A DNA stretch of 64,000 bases from Parablautia intestinalis (GTDB lineage Bacteria; Bacillota; Clostridia; Lachnospirales; Lachnospiraceae). Location: the NCBI GenBank assembly GCA_003612395.1, contig RAYQ01000010.1:1-64000 (forward strand), in the 5' to 3' direction. How positions within the stretch are numbered: position 1 is the first letter of the stretch; each line of letters starts with the position of its first letter. A program made the translations under genes and the position numbers. The notes beneath the pieces are model-generated. The model ran no database searches, was not told where the DNA came from, and was given only the letters and a program-made list of their open reading frames with translations. Shown here piece by piece: positions 41,502 to 51,064 of the stretch.

Positions 41502-41590
41502 CAGCCACTCTCTGTAAACTGTGCGAATCATGCCTGCATAAATGAGCACATCTTACAGAAAATGAGCTAAGCGCCCGATTATGGGCAAAG
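41502..41590. repeat. Intergenic repeat family A, copy 2
   Basis: The tail ATGAGCTAAGCGCCCGATTA then TGGGCAAAG matches copy 1 at 26863-26948 closely. The stem part is shorter (TCTGTAA with TTACAGA) but has the same CATGC...TGCAT centre. It ends exactly at the stop codon of the DUF3842 gene. Confidence 0.65.
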
Positions 41591-41998
41591 TCAGCTGCAA
41601 AACTTCTGAACCTGATCAACCGCCTCCTGTATCAGCTTTCCCGTGTTGTAGCCGGATACCCCCACAATCACGTTATCACAGTGGTTAAAAGGTATAAAGA
41701 CCCTTTTAGCGTCACTTTGTGCAATTACCCTGGCCATCACAGGCGTTATCTCTCCAAGGAGGGAATCCGCTATCACAATTCCTATAGGGCCAACAATTAC
41801 ATCTGCCTTCCGGACCGCCACGACAACCGCATTTTCACCTGTTGAAGCCTGATCCGCACCGGCTTTCAACATAGCTGTTGTAGCCGCCACATTTGTTCCA
41901 ACTGCCCATACCTTAGCTCCGTTTATGGATTGTTTTATGGATGAGACCAGCTGCTTCCCTATACCCCCGCCCTGGGCGTCAACTACAAGTATGTTCAT
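41591..41998 (-). CDS. DUF3842-family protein
   Basis: This 135-residue protein has a Rossmann-like pattern, MNILVVDAQGGGIGKQLVSS, with a Gly-rich loop after the first strand. Further parts are GTNVAATTAMLKAGADQAST, ADVIVGPIGIVIADSLLGEI and VFIPFNHCDNVIVGV. This is the DUF3842 family, common in clostridia and of unknown function; nucleotide or dinucleotide binding is plausible from the loop. It is not clearly part of an operon. Confidence 0.85.
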   Translation of the reverse strand: MNILVVDAQGGGIGKQLVSSIKQSINGAKVWAVGTNVAATTAMLKAGADQASTGENAVVVAVRKADVIVGPIGIVIADSLLGEITPVMARVIAQSDAKRVFIPFNHCDNVIVGVSGYNTGKLIQEAVDQVQKFCS

Positions 41999-42258
41999 TA
42001 TTCCTCCACTGCGCCGTCACTTAAAATATAAGTATTAAGTATGATATTCCGGTTTCATTATCGTTACCTGTAAGTTATTCTATCTTACTATAGACGCCTG
42101 TTTTCCGCAAGCTGCATTTTATTTTTGCAACCTTACTTTAAAGCGATTTTTAAACTGCAAACCTTATCATTACGGCTTAAACTGCCGATATATAAATATA
42201 ACTTTTTAGTGGTAAACGGAGTTACCAGAGCGCTATTGTAATCATGGAGGATAAAAAT

Positions 42259-43074
42259 ATGAGTATGCGGATCGGTTTAAACAATTCTAATGTCAAAGTC
42301 ATAAAACTAAGAAATGCAACTGGGTCTTCTGCGGGTTCAGTCCGCATTTCGTCTCCAGAAAAGAAAAAGTTAAAGCGGTTGAATTACAACTTTAAACAAA
42401 TTTCTTCCCAGATTCTTCTCACCAAAACTTCCGGCGGCGCAAACCGGATAAAAATCAAAGCCCGCCAAAAGGCTGCAATGCTTCAGGGCAAGCTTACAAA
42501 TAACAACAGCGAATACGATTCCAGAGAGCTGCGGATGGCTCTCAACCACGCCCTGAAGATGGAACGTATTGCCAAAAAACGTGCCAAACACTTAAAGCAG
42601 GAAGAACAGGCCAAACGAAACGGCTCAGATTTAATAGATGAAATCATTGATGAAGAAGAACTTCTTGCTCTGGAAAACAGCGAAGATACTGATGCATCAG
42701 AGCTGGCTAACCTGACGAGGGAAGAAATGGAAGAACTGATGGAAGAGCTAAACAGGCTTATGGAAGAAAGCATGGAGGAATTGCAGGATGAAACGGGTCT
42801 TGAGGACTTAGCCGGGGAGCTTACCGATTTTTCTTATGAAGAAATGTCTCCTGAAGATCTTGAACGCATGAAGAAGAAACACCGGGCAGAGGAGCTAAAA
42901 GATATTGTAGAGGCGGATATGAAATATCTCAAGGCAATGATAGATAAGATGATCCATGACCAGCAGGAAAGTGCAGGCAGCGTTTCTCTGCAGCTTTCCG
43001 GAATGGAAGTTCCCGTGGATATTCCCGAGGCCCCCATTCCCGTGGAGGGCGGTAACGTGGATGTTACTTTGTAA
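42259..43074 (+). CDS. Acidic coiled protein of unknown function
   Basis: This protein has 271 residues from MSMRIGLNNSNVKVIKLRNA; the ATGGAGG seen just upstream is its ribosome site, so the earlier in-frame ATG is not used. The N-terminal ~120 residues are basic and helical (KQISSQILLTKTSGGANRIK, RELRMALNHALKMERIAKKR). Residues ~130-190 are extremely acidic (EIIDEEELLALENSEDTDAS, EEMEELMEELNRLMEESMEE). The tail is proline-rich. No membrane segment or signal is seen. I do not recognise a family. It is divergent from DUF3842 and near the flagellin-like gene. Confidence 0.7.
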   Translation: MSMRIGLNNSNVKVIKLRNATGSSAGSVRISSPEKKKLKRLNYNFKQISSQILLTKTSGGANRIKIKARQKAAMLQGKLTNNNSEYDSRELRMALNHALKMERIAKKRAKHLKQEEQAKRNGSDLIDEIIDEEELLALENSEDTDASELANLTREEMEELMEELNRLMEESMEELQDETGLEDLAGELTDFSYEEMSPEDLERMKKKHRAEELKDIVEADMKYLKAMIDKMIHDQQESAGSVSLQLSGMEVPVDIPEAPIPVEGGNVDVTL

Positions 43075-43171
43075 TGCAGGGCCCTGAAAACGAATTATAT
43101 TTAAACTCTCTCACTTTATGGGGCTGATCGCAGAATTTCGGAATTTTGTATAAATTTTCTGTAAGGTAAGA

Positions 43172-43219
43172 GGCTGTGAAAAAAGTCGGAGTTTTTCAAC
43201 TTCTTATTTTTTTACAGCC
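43172..43219. terminator. Hairpin between convergent genes
   Basis: GGCTGTGAAAAAA at 43172-43184 pairs with TTTTTTTACAGCC at 43207-43219 around a nested smaller stem. It lies between the convergent acidic-protein and Rpn-nuclease genes and could end both transcripts. Confidence 0.5.
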
Positions 43220-43232
43220 CCGTCTCTTTTTC

Positions 43233-44249
43233 TCACACTTCCTGACTTCCAAATATCTTTAAATACTCCTCGGCAGATTTCAAAGAAAGGTTCAGTTTAT
43301 TTTGGAGCCTTTTCAGAATATCCTTTTCGGAGAGCCCAAACTCAAAGCCACCCTCTATAATTTCCTTCGCTATCCCCTTTTCTATTCCTTTTTCTATTCC
43401 TTTTTCTATCCCCTTTTCTATTCCTTTGATTTCATTTTCCCTTGCAATTTCTTCAAATAAAGTACACATTCTGCCATCTCCCTTCTCAAATGCATCATAA
43501 TCTATCTTGCTGTTGGTCGCGCCTGCCACTGTCATAATTACAGATTTATCCGGCTTATGCTCTTCACTGTATAGTATGGCTTTTTCTCTTGCTTCATTCC
43601 CTGGGATACTCCTGTCCAGAATGATTTCCAGCAGGTTAAACAAATCCACATTATTTATATTGTGTAGCACCAGGTTATTTTTCCGTGCCTCCACAAGCAA
43701 TATTTTATAGTCATTTACAAATTTTATCATTATTTCTGGGATACTCAGCATTTCATGGAGGGTCGTTGCCCCGTCCCATTCCCTTTCGCCGTAATACACC
43801 ACAACCGTAATGACAGCTGTTAATTTATCTGTCCTCCTCATTCCGGACAGGAATTCCTCTTCATCCATTCCTTCCACAGTTTTATATTTTTGCGCATTGC
43901 TATCGTACTGTTTTTTATAAACGCCATAATCATATCCCATGACTCTCATTGGCATTGCATAATGGATATGTTCCTGTGATTCCAGTCCAAGCATGACAAA
44001 CTCTACGCCATGCTCTGCCGATTTTTTTCTTATCTTTATGCTATCCCTTGATGCCCGGATGCTCTCGGCATATTTCCTATTTTGCAGTACAGAGGATTCC
44101 TCTGTATCCACATCCTCCAGTTCTTCCGGTTTGATGACCTGCTCCCCTCCAAAGAGGACTGCATTAAACAAATCTGCAAACTGTTCGTTGTTCCTCCAAT
44201 AATTTTTCAATACCGTATCCGGCTTTAATTTCTGCGTTTTCTGTGCCAT
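43233..44249 (-). CDS. Rpn/PD-(D/E)XK-family nuclease with KGIE repeats
   Basis: This 338-residue protein opens MAQKTQKLKPDTVLKNYWRN and continues NEQFADLFNAVLFGGEQVIK. The catalytic strand region reads VEFVMLGLESQEHIHYAMPM, with ExQ visible; RVMGYDYGVYKKQ follows. Near the C-terminus the motif KGIE is repeated four times in tandem (then KGIAKEIIEGG), encoded by a tandem 12-base DNA repeat at about 43370-43430. Such repeats are typical of variable Rpn tails and can change length by slippage. It is a distant relative of the ICE gene at 6228. Confidence 0.82.
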   Translation of the reverse strand: MAQKTQKLKPDTVLKNYWRNNEQFADLFNAVLFGGEQVIKPEELEDVDTEESSVLQNRKYAESIRASRDSIKIRKKSAEHGVEFVMLGLESQEHIHYAMPMRVMGYDYGVYKKQYDSNAQKYKTVEGMDEEEFLSGMRRTDKLTAVITVVVYYGEREWDGATTLHEMLSIPEIMIKFVNDYKILLVEARKNNLVLHNINNVDLFNLLEIILDRSIPGNEAREKAILYSEEHKPDKSVIMTVAGATNSKIDYDAFEKGDGRMCTLFEEIARENEIKGIEKGIEKGIEKGIEKGIAKEIIEGGFEFGLSEKDILKRLQNKLNLSLKSAEEYLKIFGSQEV

Positions 44250-44566
44250 CCACCATTCCTTTCCAGACAGACAAAATCACTTTCTCTCCTATAATAAATA
44301 TACTATCAACCGATAGCATTTTCAAGCCTGAGTGGTTTCTAACCGGCAAAAAACATATTGGGTTTATTTGCATACCAAATTAGATTTTTTGATTGGCCGT
44401 GAGAACCCTTTTCTGATATAATGAACTAAGTAGAGAGAATAAAAAATATATTATACTAATGTTTGAAAACAATCCGTATTTCTTAGATAAGCTTGAATCT
44501 GCTGCATATTTTACTAAAAAAATATTTCCGTCAGACACTTATGTGATTTTAGGGGGGGATATACGC

Positions 44567-45350
44567 ATGGAAGAAAATAAAAACGAACTGATAAATTTAA
44601 TTCCTGAAGCCGTTGATAATGCTGCTAAAAATTTATCCGGCCCTATAACTAAAAGCATAGGGACCACTCTCGATGATATCTGGTATCTCGTTTTTGGCAA
44701 AATTTCTCAAAATGCGAATATGCGAAAGTTGAAATATGCATCTGAACTGCAAAAATTTGAAGAAGAATTAAAAGAAAAGGTATCCGGGATCCCGGAAGAG
44801 AAACTTGTTGAGCCTGATATGCAGATTATCGGACCAATATTAGACGCTTCAAAATATTGCATCGAGAAAGTCGATATTCGCCAAATGTTTTCCACATTAA
44901 TAGAATCCTCTCTTAACATTGATTATTGTGAATATGTCCATCCGTCATATGTTGAAATCATCAAACAAATGTCACCGCTTGACGCACGAATTTTTAAAAT
45001 AATAATGTCTGTTTCAAGAAGACCAATCATAAGCATAGAGATACAGGAGCTCTCCGGCGGATTAGTTCCTTTTTGCAGGAATTGCTCAAGGATAACGGAA
45101 TATACTATAGCCCAGTGTACAGTATCCTTTGAAAGCCTTTCCCGATTGGGATTAATAGATATTGATCGTGATTCATTATATTCATAAGACTCTCTATAAT
45201 CCGGTAAGAGAAAATCCTCATTTTATAAAAGCGCAAACTGAATGTTTGTCATGCTTGAAAGTCGGCGAAAAAATTTATTTTAGAGAACAATATATCGCTA
45301 TTAATGAATTAACCGATTCGTTTTATAAAGTTTGCATCAACGAATCTTAA
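44567..45350 (+). pseudogene. Frameshifted DUF4393 (Abi-alpha-like) protein
   Basis: The gene starts at MEENKNELINLIPEAVDNAA behind AGGGGGGGAT. The Abi-alpha/DUF4393 pattern continues (SIGTTLDDIWYLVFGKIS, MQIIGPILDASKYCIEKVD, RQMFSTLIESSLNIDYCEYV, HPSYVEIIKQMSPLDARIF) to LGLIDIDRDSLYS and a stop at 45187. The usual C-terminal segment is present in the next frame: YNPVRENPHFIK and FREQYIAINELTDSFYKVCI. One shift near 45170-45187 separates the parts. Family members are linked to abortive phage infection. The product may be a shortened protein. Confidence 0.7.
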
Positions 45351-45479
45351 AATATCTCCATAATTCCTGCATAAGCCCAAAAAGTCCATGTAACTTAAAA
45401 TACAGGCTGCTTTATACACATCTGTCAGGCTCGCTACCCACAGAAATCAGCAACAATACTATAAAGTGCCGCCATTGCC

Positions 45480-48400
45480 CTACCGATACAACACATAATC
45501 CTGCACATTCCGTACAAATCCGCTTTCGGTAAGGGCTTCCTGCGCCTGTGCCGGATATTCCTTCACCACAATTCTCTTTTTCTCTCTAAAAATACCCCCT
45601 CTTTTATAGATATCCGCAAGCAGACGCAAAACCTCCGTTAAACCTTCCTTCTCAAAAATGCGCAGGGTTTTGCCCTGCTTTTCAAAAAGCAGGACAGGTA
45701 TTCCTCCCCGAAGAGCTAAGGCTGTTCCTGGAAGATTTATAAACTCCCTGCCTTCCTCATGGGGAAGCATTTTTCCGAAAGGCTGCATGGGATCGGATGC
45801 GCAGATCCACACTGTCTCCGCCACCGGATGAAGCAGGCTTGCCGTCACGCCTCCAAAATCCTTTCGGCGAATAAACTGGGCGCCGGAAAATCCTTTTACA
45901 AAATATCCCCTTCTCACCTGTCCCGTATATTCCTGCACCCGCAAAAGAGCTAATGCATCCTGCCAGGAAAGACCGTAAAATGCAGCTGTTTCCCGGCACA
46001 AAATCAGATAATTGTCAAAGCATGCATCCATCTGTTCCTGCACCGTAACCGGCCTAAGGGGACGCACCAGATCCCATCGTCCTGCCTGTAAAGCCTTTAC
46101 CCTTATCCCCACACGCACTCTGGCAGAGGACTTCTTTGTTTTTTCTTTATTCAGCCATTGCCGCACCGGCAAAAAGCTGTCGGCATACACTATACCCTTT
46201 TCCATCAAAGAAAGCAACGTGTCATAAGGAGATTCTCCGGAAGGCAGCACGCCGTTTAATGCCTGCATAAAGCTGGCGCCCCTTTTTAAAAGTGCCTGCA
46301 CTATAAGCTTTTCTCTTTCCGAAAGCTCCTCCCATGGGATTCCCGGCTCCCTCTCCCAGTCAATCCGCTCCATCCTGTCAAAACGAACCTTCCCGCCATC
46401 TTCCATATGCCAGAAATATTCCCCGGCACTAAGCAGATTATCCAGCAGGCTTTCTTTATAATTTTTCACCCTGGAGGGCAGAAGGTATTCCTCCCAGGCC
46501 GCACCTGGAAAAGCTCTGCCCGAGAGCCTTAATACCGCCTCTTTTATACATTCCTCTGCCGGCAGAGGCCGCTGCAGCCTTGCGGTAAGAAGAGCCGCAT
46601 AAGCGCCCGGCGGGCAGGTAACAATTTCCTCCCGCAAAGAGCGCAGCGTCTGTGTTCTGGCTTTTTTATAGAGCTGTGCATGATAGTAGCGGATTTCTTT
46701 TTTGCCCGGGGCAGCGTCACAAAACTCCTCCTGTCCCACCGCATCGCCCCTGCGGCAAAGCTCGCTTAACACTGCTGCAGCTGTTTCCTCCTGCCAGCCG
46801 TATCTTCGCATCACCTGACGACTGACGGCTCCGCCTCTGTAGCGGAGCATCCTTCTGACAATACGGAATGCTTCTTCTCCCGGCCCTTCCATTGCCGCCT
46901 GATATTCCGCCTCAAGCTCTGCCGCAATCCAAAGGCCCTGTTCCAGATAAACAGCGCGGCCTTCCTCCGCCAGTTTTTCCAGCCATTCCACCGGAGCATC
47001 TATTTCTCCTGCCGCCAGATCTCCCTCCGTCATCAGAAAAGCATGGAGCTGTTTCTCATCCTCCGGAAGCCTCTCCCTTGCCTGCGTTTGGTTTCCATAG
47101 CTGATAGAAGAAAGCTCTCTTTTTCCCGGACGCAGCAAATCCTTTTCCTGCTTTAATGCTTCCTCCACCGCGCCGTAAATCCCCCGGGGCGTAGGCGCAT
47201 AATCATACATTACGGCCGCCTCCTGGGCCCACTGCAGGGGCAGGGACATGGGCGATGGGGTTTCGGAATAAACTTCATAGACCAGGATTTCACCGGACTG
47301 AATCTTTTCAAGGATTTCCGTCACGCCATCCACATCCCAGAGCTGCTCCATACACTCTCTTTTCGTCTCCCGCATAAGGGGATGATCCTTTTCCCTGACC
47401 ACCTGATCCAGCATTTCCGCGCTTTTTAACCGCTGCATCCACAATGGCTGTCTTCCGTTTCTTCTTATTCCCATCATCAAAGCCCGGCCGCAATTATAAC
47501 GAAAGGCCATATTAAAAAGCGGCGTGGCCGGAAGCAGCGCCTCCAGAACCGCTTTACTTGTCTTTGGGCAAACCCTGTTAAGAAGGCCTTCTCCTATCGC
47601 TTCATTACCATAGGAATACAGTAAAAAGCCATCCTCCTCATCAACGCTCCCCACATTGATTCCCATTTCTTCCCCGGCGGTCTGGGCACAGAGCAGCCCA
47701 AGAGGAGTATTGATACGCCGCCCGAAAACAGAGTGGATCATCAGCTGGCTGTTCCCCGACTGATCCTTAAAATGCTCCGTCAAAATGACTTTATCACTGG
47801 GCAAAGCGCCTGTGGCGGCAATCTGTCTCTCCAGGTACCCACAGGCGGACTTTGCAGCCGCCTCATCCAGTCCAAGCCTCAAAAGAGCCTCCGAAAGCTT
47901 TCCGTCTTCTTTTGCCTCCTGAAGGGAACGCAAAATCCGTCCGAACTTTTCTCCCGTTTCTTTCGCCCTTCCTTTCAGCTCTCCCTTCCAAAAGGGAAGG
48001 CGCGCCCCTTCCACCGGCGCTTCGGTGACTGTCACCGTGTCTCTGTCTATATTTACCACTTTCCAGGCAAACGCCCCTAAAATAAATCTGTCTCCTTTTT
48101 GCGTTTCATAAACAAACTCTTCGTCCGCCTCCCCAACTTTTACGCCCTCCAAAGTCCGCACCGTGTAAAGGCCTTTATCGGGGATCGTGCCGCCTGTGGA
48201 AAGAGCAAGCATTCTGCTGTAGCCGTCTCCCTCCACCTTTTCATGAATTCTGTCATACAAAATTCTGGGGCGGACCGGGATATCTCTCCTGTGCTCATAG
48301 TCCCCTGCCAGCATCCCAAGCACCGATTTCACATCCTCCTTTGTCACCTCCGCAAAAGGCCACGCTCTGGGCAGCATTTCCATCACTTCTTCCACCTCGT

Positions 48401-49637
48401 AGCTTTTAAAAGCAGCCATGGAAACCAAATGCTGGGCAAGTACATCCAGACAGCCCCTGGGAGGATTCATTCTTTCCACATACCCTTCTCTGGCCAGCTG
48501 TGCCGTCATTGCACACAAAATACTTTCCGCCGGTGTCCTGGGAAACATATACATAAAGCTGGTCCGGAAAGGATTGTGTCCGGCCCGGCCTAATCTCTGC
48601 ATTGTCCCGGAAATCGTACGCGGACAGCCTACCTGTAAAACCTGGTCGATTTCTCCCACATCAATCCCAAGTTCCATAGAGGAAGTGGCGCAAAGAAGCC
48701 GCAGCCTCCCCTCCCGCAGGGCCTGCTCCGTCTCCATACGCTGCTCCTTGGAAAGACTCCCATGATGGACCCGGGCAAAATCCTGTCCGCCCAAAAGGTT
48801 AACATAATATGCCAGTTTCTCTGCATATCTCCTTCCCTCCACAAAGGCGATTACGCTCCGGTTTCCCTGACAGTACTGATATACAAGAGCGGAAAGCTCC
48901 TGCCATACCGGATCCTTTTTTCTCCTGCCGCTGTCCACATAGGAACCCAGGATCTGCAGCTGCAGCTTTTTCTCCATGGAAGGAGCCACCACAAAAACCG
49001 GCTCGGGAGCAAGATATGTGGCCGCATCTGCAAGAGGCGAAATAGTGGCAGATAAACCAATTCTCTGCAAAGGCCTCTTGCACAGGGCATCCAGCCTGGC
49101 TAAGGATAACATTAAATGAGCCCCCCGCTTCGTATCAATCAGTGCGTGGAGCTCGTCTATAATCACAGTCTGCGTGGGAGCCAAAACCTGCTGCCCTGTT
49201 TTGCTGGTGAGCATCAGATACAGGGATTCAGGCGTGATGATTAAGATATGGGGCGGCTTTTTTACCATCTGCCGTCTCTCCTGCGGGGTTGTATCGCCCG
49301 TTCTGACCGCCACCTTAACCAGCTCCTCACCGTTCATTCCTGCAAGGGGCTTTCTTAAATTCTCACGAATATCTGACGCGAGGGATTTCAGCGGCGAAAC
49401 ATAAACCAGCTGTAATTCCTGCTTCAAATTTCCCTGAACGGCTTTTTCTTTCAGCCTGTCTAAAAACACCAAAAAGGCGGAAAGGGTTTTTCCTGTTCCG
49501 GTGGGAGCCGACACGAGCACATGACCGCCTGATGCAATGGCCGGCCATGCGCCGCACTGCACAGGCGTAGGCTCTCCTAATGTCTCCCGAAACCAGCGGG
49601 CAGTATCTTTATCAAACAATTGCAAGGGATCCTTCAT
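45480..49637 (-). CDS. Lhr-type large DEAD/DEAH helicase
   Basis: This protein has 1385 residues from MKDPLQLFDKDTARWFRETL; GGAGG lies just upstream. The Q-motif GEPTPVQCGAWP leads to Walker A SAPTGTGKT (44-51), DELH at 161-164 and GLSATISPL. The second RecA domain has CATSSMELGIDVGEIDQVLQ and QRLGRAGHNP. After the Lhr-core winged helix, a long C-terminal part of about 600 residues (including RYGWQEETAAAVLSELCRRG and RVQEYTGQVRRGYFVKGFSG) matches full-length bacterial Lhr. The family unwinds DNA or RNA-DNA hybrids in repair; some lie with nucleases. It appears monocistronic. Confidence 0.92.
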   Translation of the reverse strand: MKDPLQLFDKDTARWFRETLGEPTPVQCGAWPAIASGGHVLVSAPTGTGKTLSAFLVFLDRLKEKAVQGNLKQELQLVYVSPLKSLASDIRENLRKPLAGMNGEELVKVAVRTGDTTPQERRQMVKKPPHILIITPESLYLMLTSKTGQQVLAPTQTVIIDELHALIDTKRGAHLMLSLARLDALCKRPLQRIGLSATISPLADAATYLAPEPVFVVAPSMEKKLQLQILGSYVDSGRRKKDPVWQELSALVYQYCQGNRSVIAFVEGRRYAEKLAYYVNLLGGQDFARVHHGSLSKEQRMETEQALREGRLRLLCATSSMELGIDVGEIDQVLQVGCPRTISGTMQRLGRAGHNPFRTSFMYMFPRTPAESILCAMTAQLAREGYVERMNPPRGCLDVLAQHLVSMAAFKSYEVEEVMEMLPRAWPFAEVTKEDVKSVLGMLAGDYEHRRDIPVRPRILYDRIHEKVEGDGYSRMLALSTGGTIPDKGLYTVRTLEGVKVGEADEEFVYETQKGDRFILGAFAWKVVNIDRDTVTVTEAPVEGARLPFWKGELKGRAKETGEKFGRILRSLQEAKEDGKLSEALLRLGLDEAAAKSACGYLERQIAATGALPSDKVILTEHFKDQSGNSQLMIHSVFGRRINTPLGLLCAQTAGEEMGINVGSVDEEDGFLLYSYGNEAIGEGLLNRVCPKTSKAVLEALLPATPLFNMAFRYNCGRALMMGIRRNGRQPLWMQRLKSAEMLDQVVREKDHPLMRETKRECMEQLWDVDGVTEILEKIQSGEILVYEVYSETPSPMSLPLQWAQEAAVMYDYAPTPRGIYGAVEEALKQEKDLLRPGKRELSSISYGNQTQARERLPEDEKQLHAFLMTEGDLAAGEIDAPVEWLEKLAEEGRAVYLEQGLWIAAELEAEYQAAMEGPGEEAFRIVRRMLRYRGGAVSRQVMRRYGWQEETAAAVLSELCRRGDAVGQEEFCDAAPGKKEIRYYHAQLYKKARTQTLRSLREEIVTCPPGAYAALLTARLQRPLPAEECIKEAVLRLSGRAFPGAAWEEYLLPSRVKNYKESLLDNLLSAGEYFWHMEDGGKVRFDRMERIDWEREPGIPWEELSEREKLIVQALLKRGASFMQALNGVLPSGESPYDTLLSLMEKGIVYADSFLPVRQWLNKEKTKKSSARVRVGIRVKALQAGRWDLVRPLRPVTVQEQMDACFDNYLILCRETAAFYGLSWQDALALLRVQEYTGQVRRGYFVKGFSGAQFIRRKDFGGVTASLLHPVAETVWICASDPMQPFGKMLPHEEGREFINLPGTALALRGGIPVLLFEKQGKTLRIFEKEGLTEVLRLLADIYKRGGIFREKKRIVVKEYPAQAQEALTESGFVRNVQDYVLYR

Positions 49638-49729
49638 TTTACCTCCATGCCAAAGCATTTCATTGTAAAAGCCGCAGGCTAAATCTCAGATTTCGCTCCG
49701 CAGTTTCGGGTTTGTGCTAAAAGCGTATT

Positions 49730-50260
49730 TTATAAGTAAGTAACCTGCGCATCCGCATTGTAGGTGTGTGGCGCCTTTTCCACCGCTTTATGCCCCACCG
49801 CCAATGCAATTTCATACTCATAATTTGCAGGGAATTTCAGAGCCGCCGAAAAATACTCTCTTTTTTCTCCCCGCAGCGCATCATAAATACAGCCAATGAT
49901 CAGATTGCCAAGGCCAAGTTCTTCGGCCACAAGCGCCATATTTTCCACTGCAATGCCGGCATCCAAGGGGCTCCATTTGTAATCTTTATCCGCGCTCAGT
50001 ATGATAACCGTGGGCGCCTCAAAGTAGAAATTATGCTCCAAATCCGAAAGACCCCGAAGACGGTTCTTTTCATCTTCTATTTCCTTTAGAATCGGATGTT
50101 CCCCCTTTAACACCGTAAAATGGATCTCCTGCTTGTTGGCCGCCGTGGGGGCCTGAAGTCCTGCATGAATAAGGCTGTCAAGCTCCTCCGGCGTCAAAGG
50201 CTCCCCGGTATATCCTCTCGTTGAACTGCGTGTTTTTACTGCATCAATTACATTACCCAT
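49730..50260 (-). CDS. Nitroreductase-family FMN oxidoreductase
   Basis: This 176-residue protein has the family start VKTRSSTRGYTGEPLTPEEL (phosphate-binding Arg and Ser) and GLQAPTAANKQEIHFTVLKG. The flavin and dimer part shows LDAGIAVENMALVAEELGLG then NLIIGCIYD. The size is typical of small nitroreductases that reduce quinones, nitro compounds or flavin. A GGAGGAG site precedes the ATG. It stands alone between Lhr and a small unknown gene. Confidence 0.9.
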   Translation of the reverse strand: MGNVIDAVKTRSSTRGYTGEPLTPEELDSLIHAGLQAPTAANKQEIHFTVLKGEHPILKEIEDEKNRLRGLSDLEHNFYFEAPTVIILSADKDYKWSPLDAGIAVENMALVAEELGLGNLIIGCIYDALRGEKREYFSAALKFPANYEYEIALAVGHKAVEKAPHTYNADAQVTYL

Positions 50261-50366
50261 TTTTCTCCTCCATTCCGAAGCGTTTTAAGCTGAGGAGGCG
50301 AGTGAAATGTCAGATTTCGCTCTGCCATCATGGAATTTGTGACGCTTCGACACAAATTCCTGTGTT

Positions 50367-50615
50367 TTAATCCTTCATAAGCGCGCTCCATACGTTCACG
50401 CTGGAGGCCATTTTCTTTAAATTGGTGAGCTCTCTGCGCATGTAATCCTCTAACTGTGTAACCTCTTTTTCAGAAAAACCTTTGCTCGATAAAATAGTGC
50501 ATTCCGGAATTTTGCCTTCGGCACTGTGCACACCGTCATCAAATGTTACAAATGCATAATTTTTTCCATCTTTACAAAATACCGGTGATACCGACATATT
50601 AAATGCGTCTTTCAT
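50367..50615 (-). CDS. Small conserved-looking protein, unknown function
   Basis: This 82-residue protein has a beta-rich first part (MSVSPVFCKDGKNYAFVTFD, DGVHSAEGKIPECTILSSK) and a helical end (FSEKEVTQLEDYMRRELTNL). The reading and codon use look real and an appropriate GGGAG site precedes the ATG. No family is recognised. It lies in the same direction as the nitroreductase gene, 106 bases upstream, and may be co-transcribed. Confidence 0.65.
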   Translation of the reverse strand: MKDAFNMSVSPVFCKDGKNYAFVTFDDGVHSAEGKIPECTILSSKGFSEKEVTQLEDYMRRELTNLKKMASSVNVWSALMKD

Positions 50616-50859
50616 GCTCCCTCCATAGGACTGTTACAGGCTCCCTGAATTTCTCTGTGCCTGATTTTGTGAAAACTTTCTTCATCCGATGCACGCAAAT
50701 TTTCTTATCAACTTCATTATAACAAAAGCAGGCACCATGTCAACAAGCCGGAAATCATTGTTCCATATAATCTTTAAAACAATAATGTTTAAACATTATT
50801 TGTAAACATGAAAAATTTTTTCTTGAAGGAAACCGTAAGCTATGGTATACTACATTTAT

Positions 50860-50930
50860 GCAGATGTAGTTCATCGGTAGAATATCAGCTTCCCAAGCTG
50901 AGGAGGCGGGTTCGATTCCCGTCATCTGCT
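50860..50930 (+). tRNA. tRNA-Gly (anticodon CCC)
   Basis: The acceptor stem GCAGATG pairs fully with CATCTGC. The anticodon stem TCAGC/GCTGA holds the loop TTCCCAA with anticodon CCC. The T-arm GCGGG-TTCGATT-CCCGT is complete. CCA is not encoded. The remnants of mobile DNA directly downstream suggest it served as an integration site. Confidence 0.95.
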
Positions 50931-50996
50931 TTAAGAAGCCCTTGATTTTACAGGATTTTTAAAGGTACCATATTTAAAAAGTAATCAAAAAGGTAA

Positions 50997-51060
50997 TCAG
51001 ACGTATGTTCGATTATCTTTTTTGTTTGCCTTGAATTCTGGGATTTCACTAATTACCTGG
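50997..51060 (-). pseudogene. Possible 3' remnant of a tyrosine integrase
   Basis: A minus frame reads VISEIPEFKANKKDNRTYV and stops 66 bases from the tRNA 3' end. An integrase gene ending next to a tRNA attachment site is the usual arrangement of integrated elements. Only about 20 codons remain before IS110 sequence begins, so this is a suggestion from position and pattern. Confidence 0.3.
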
Positions 51061-51064
51061 CGTG

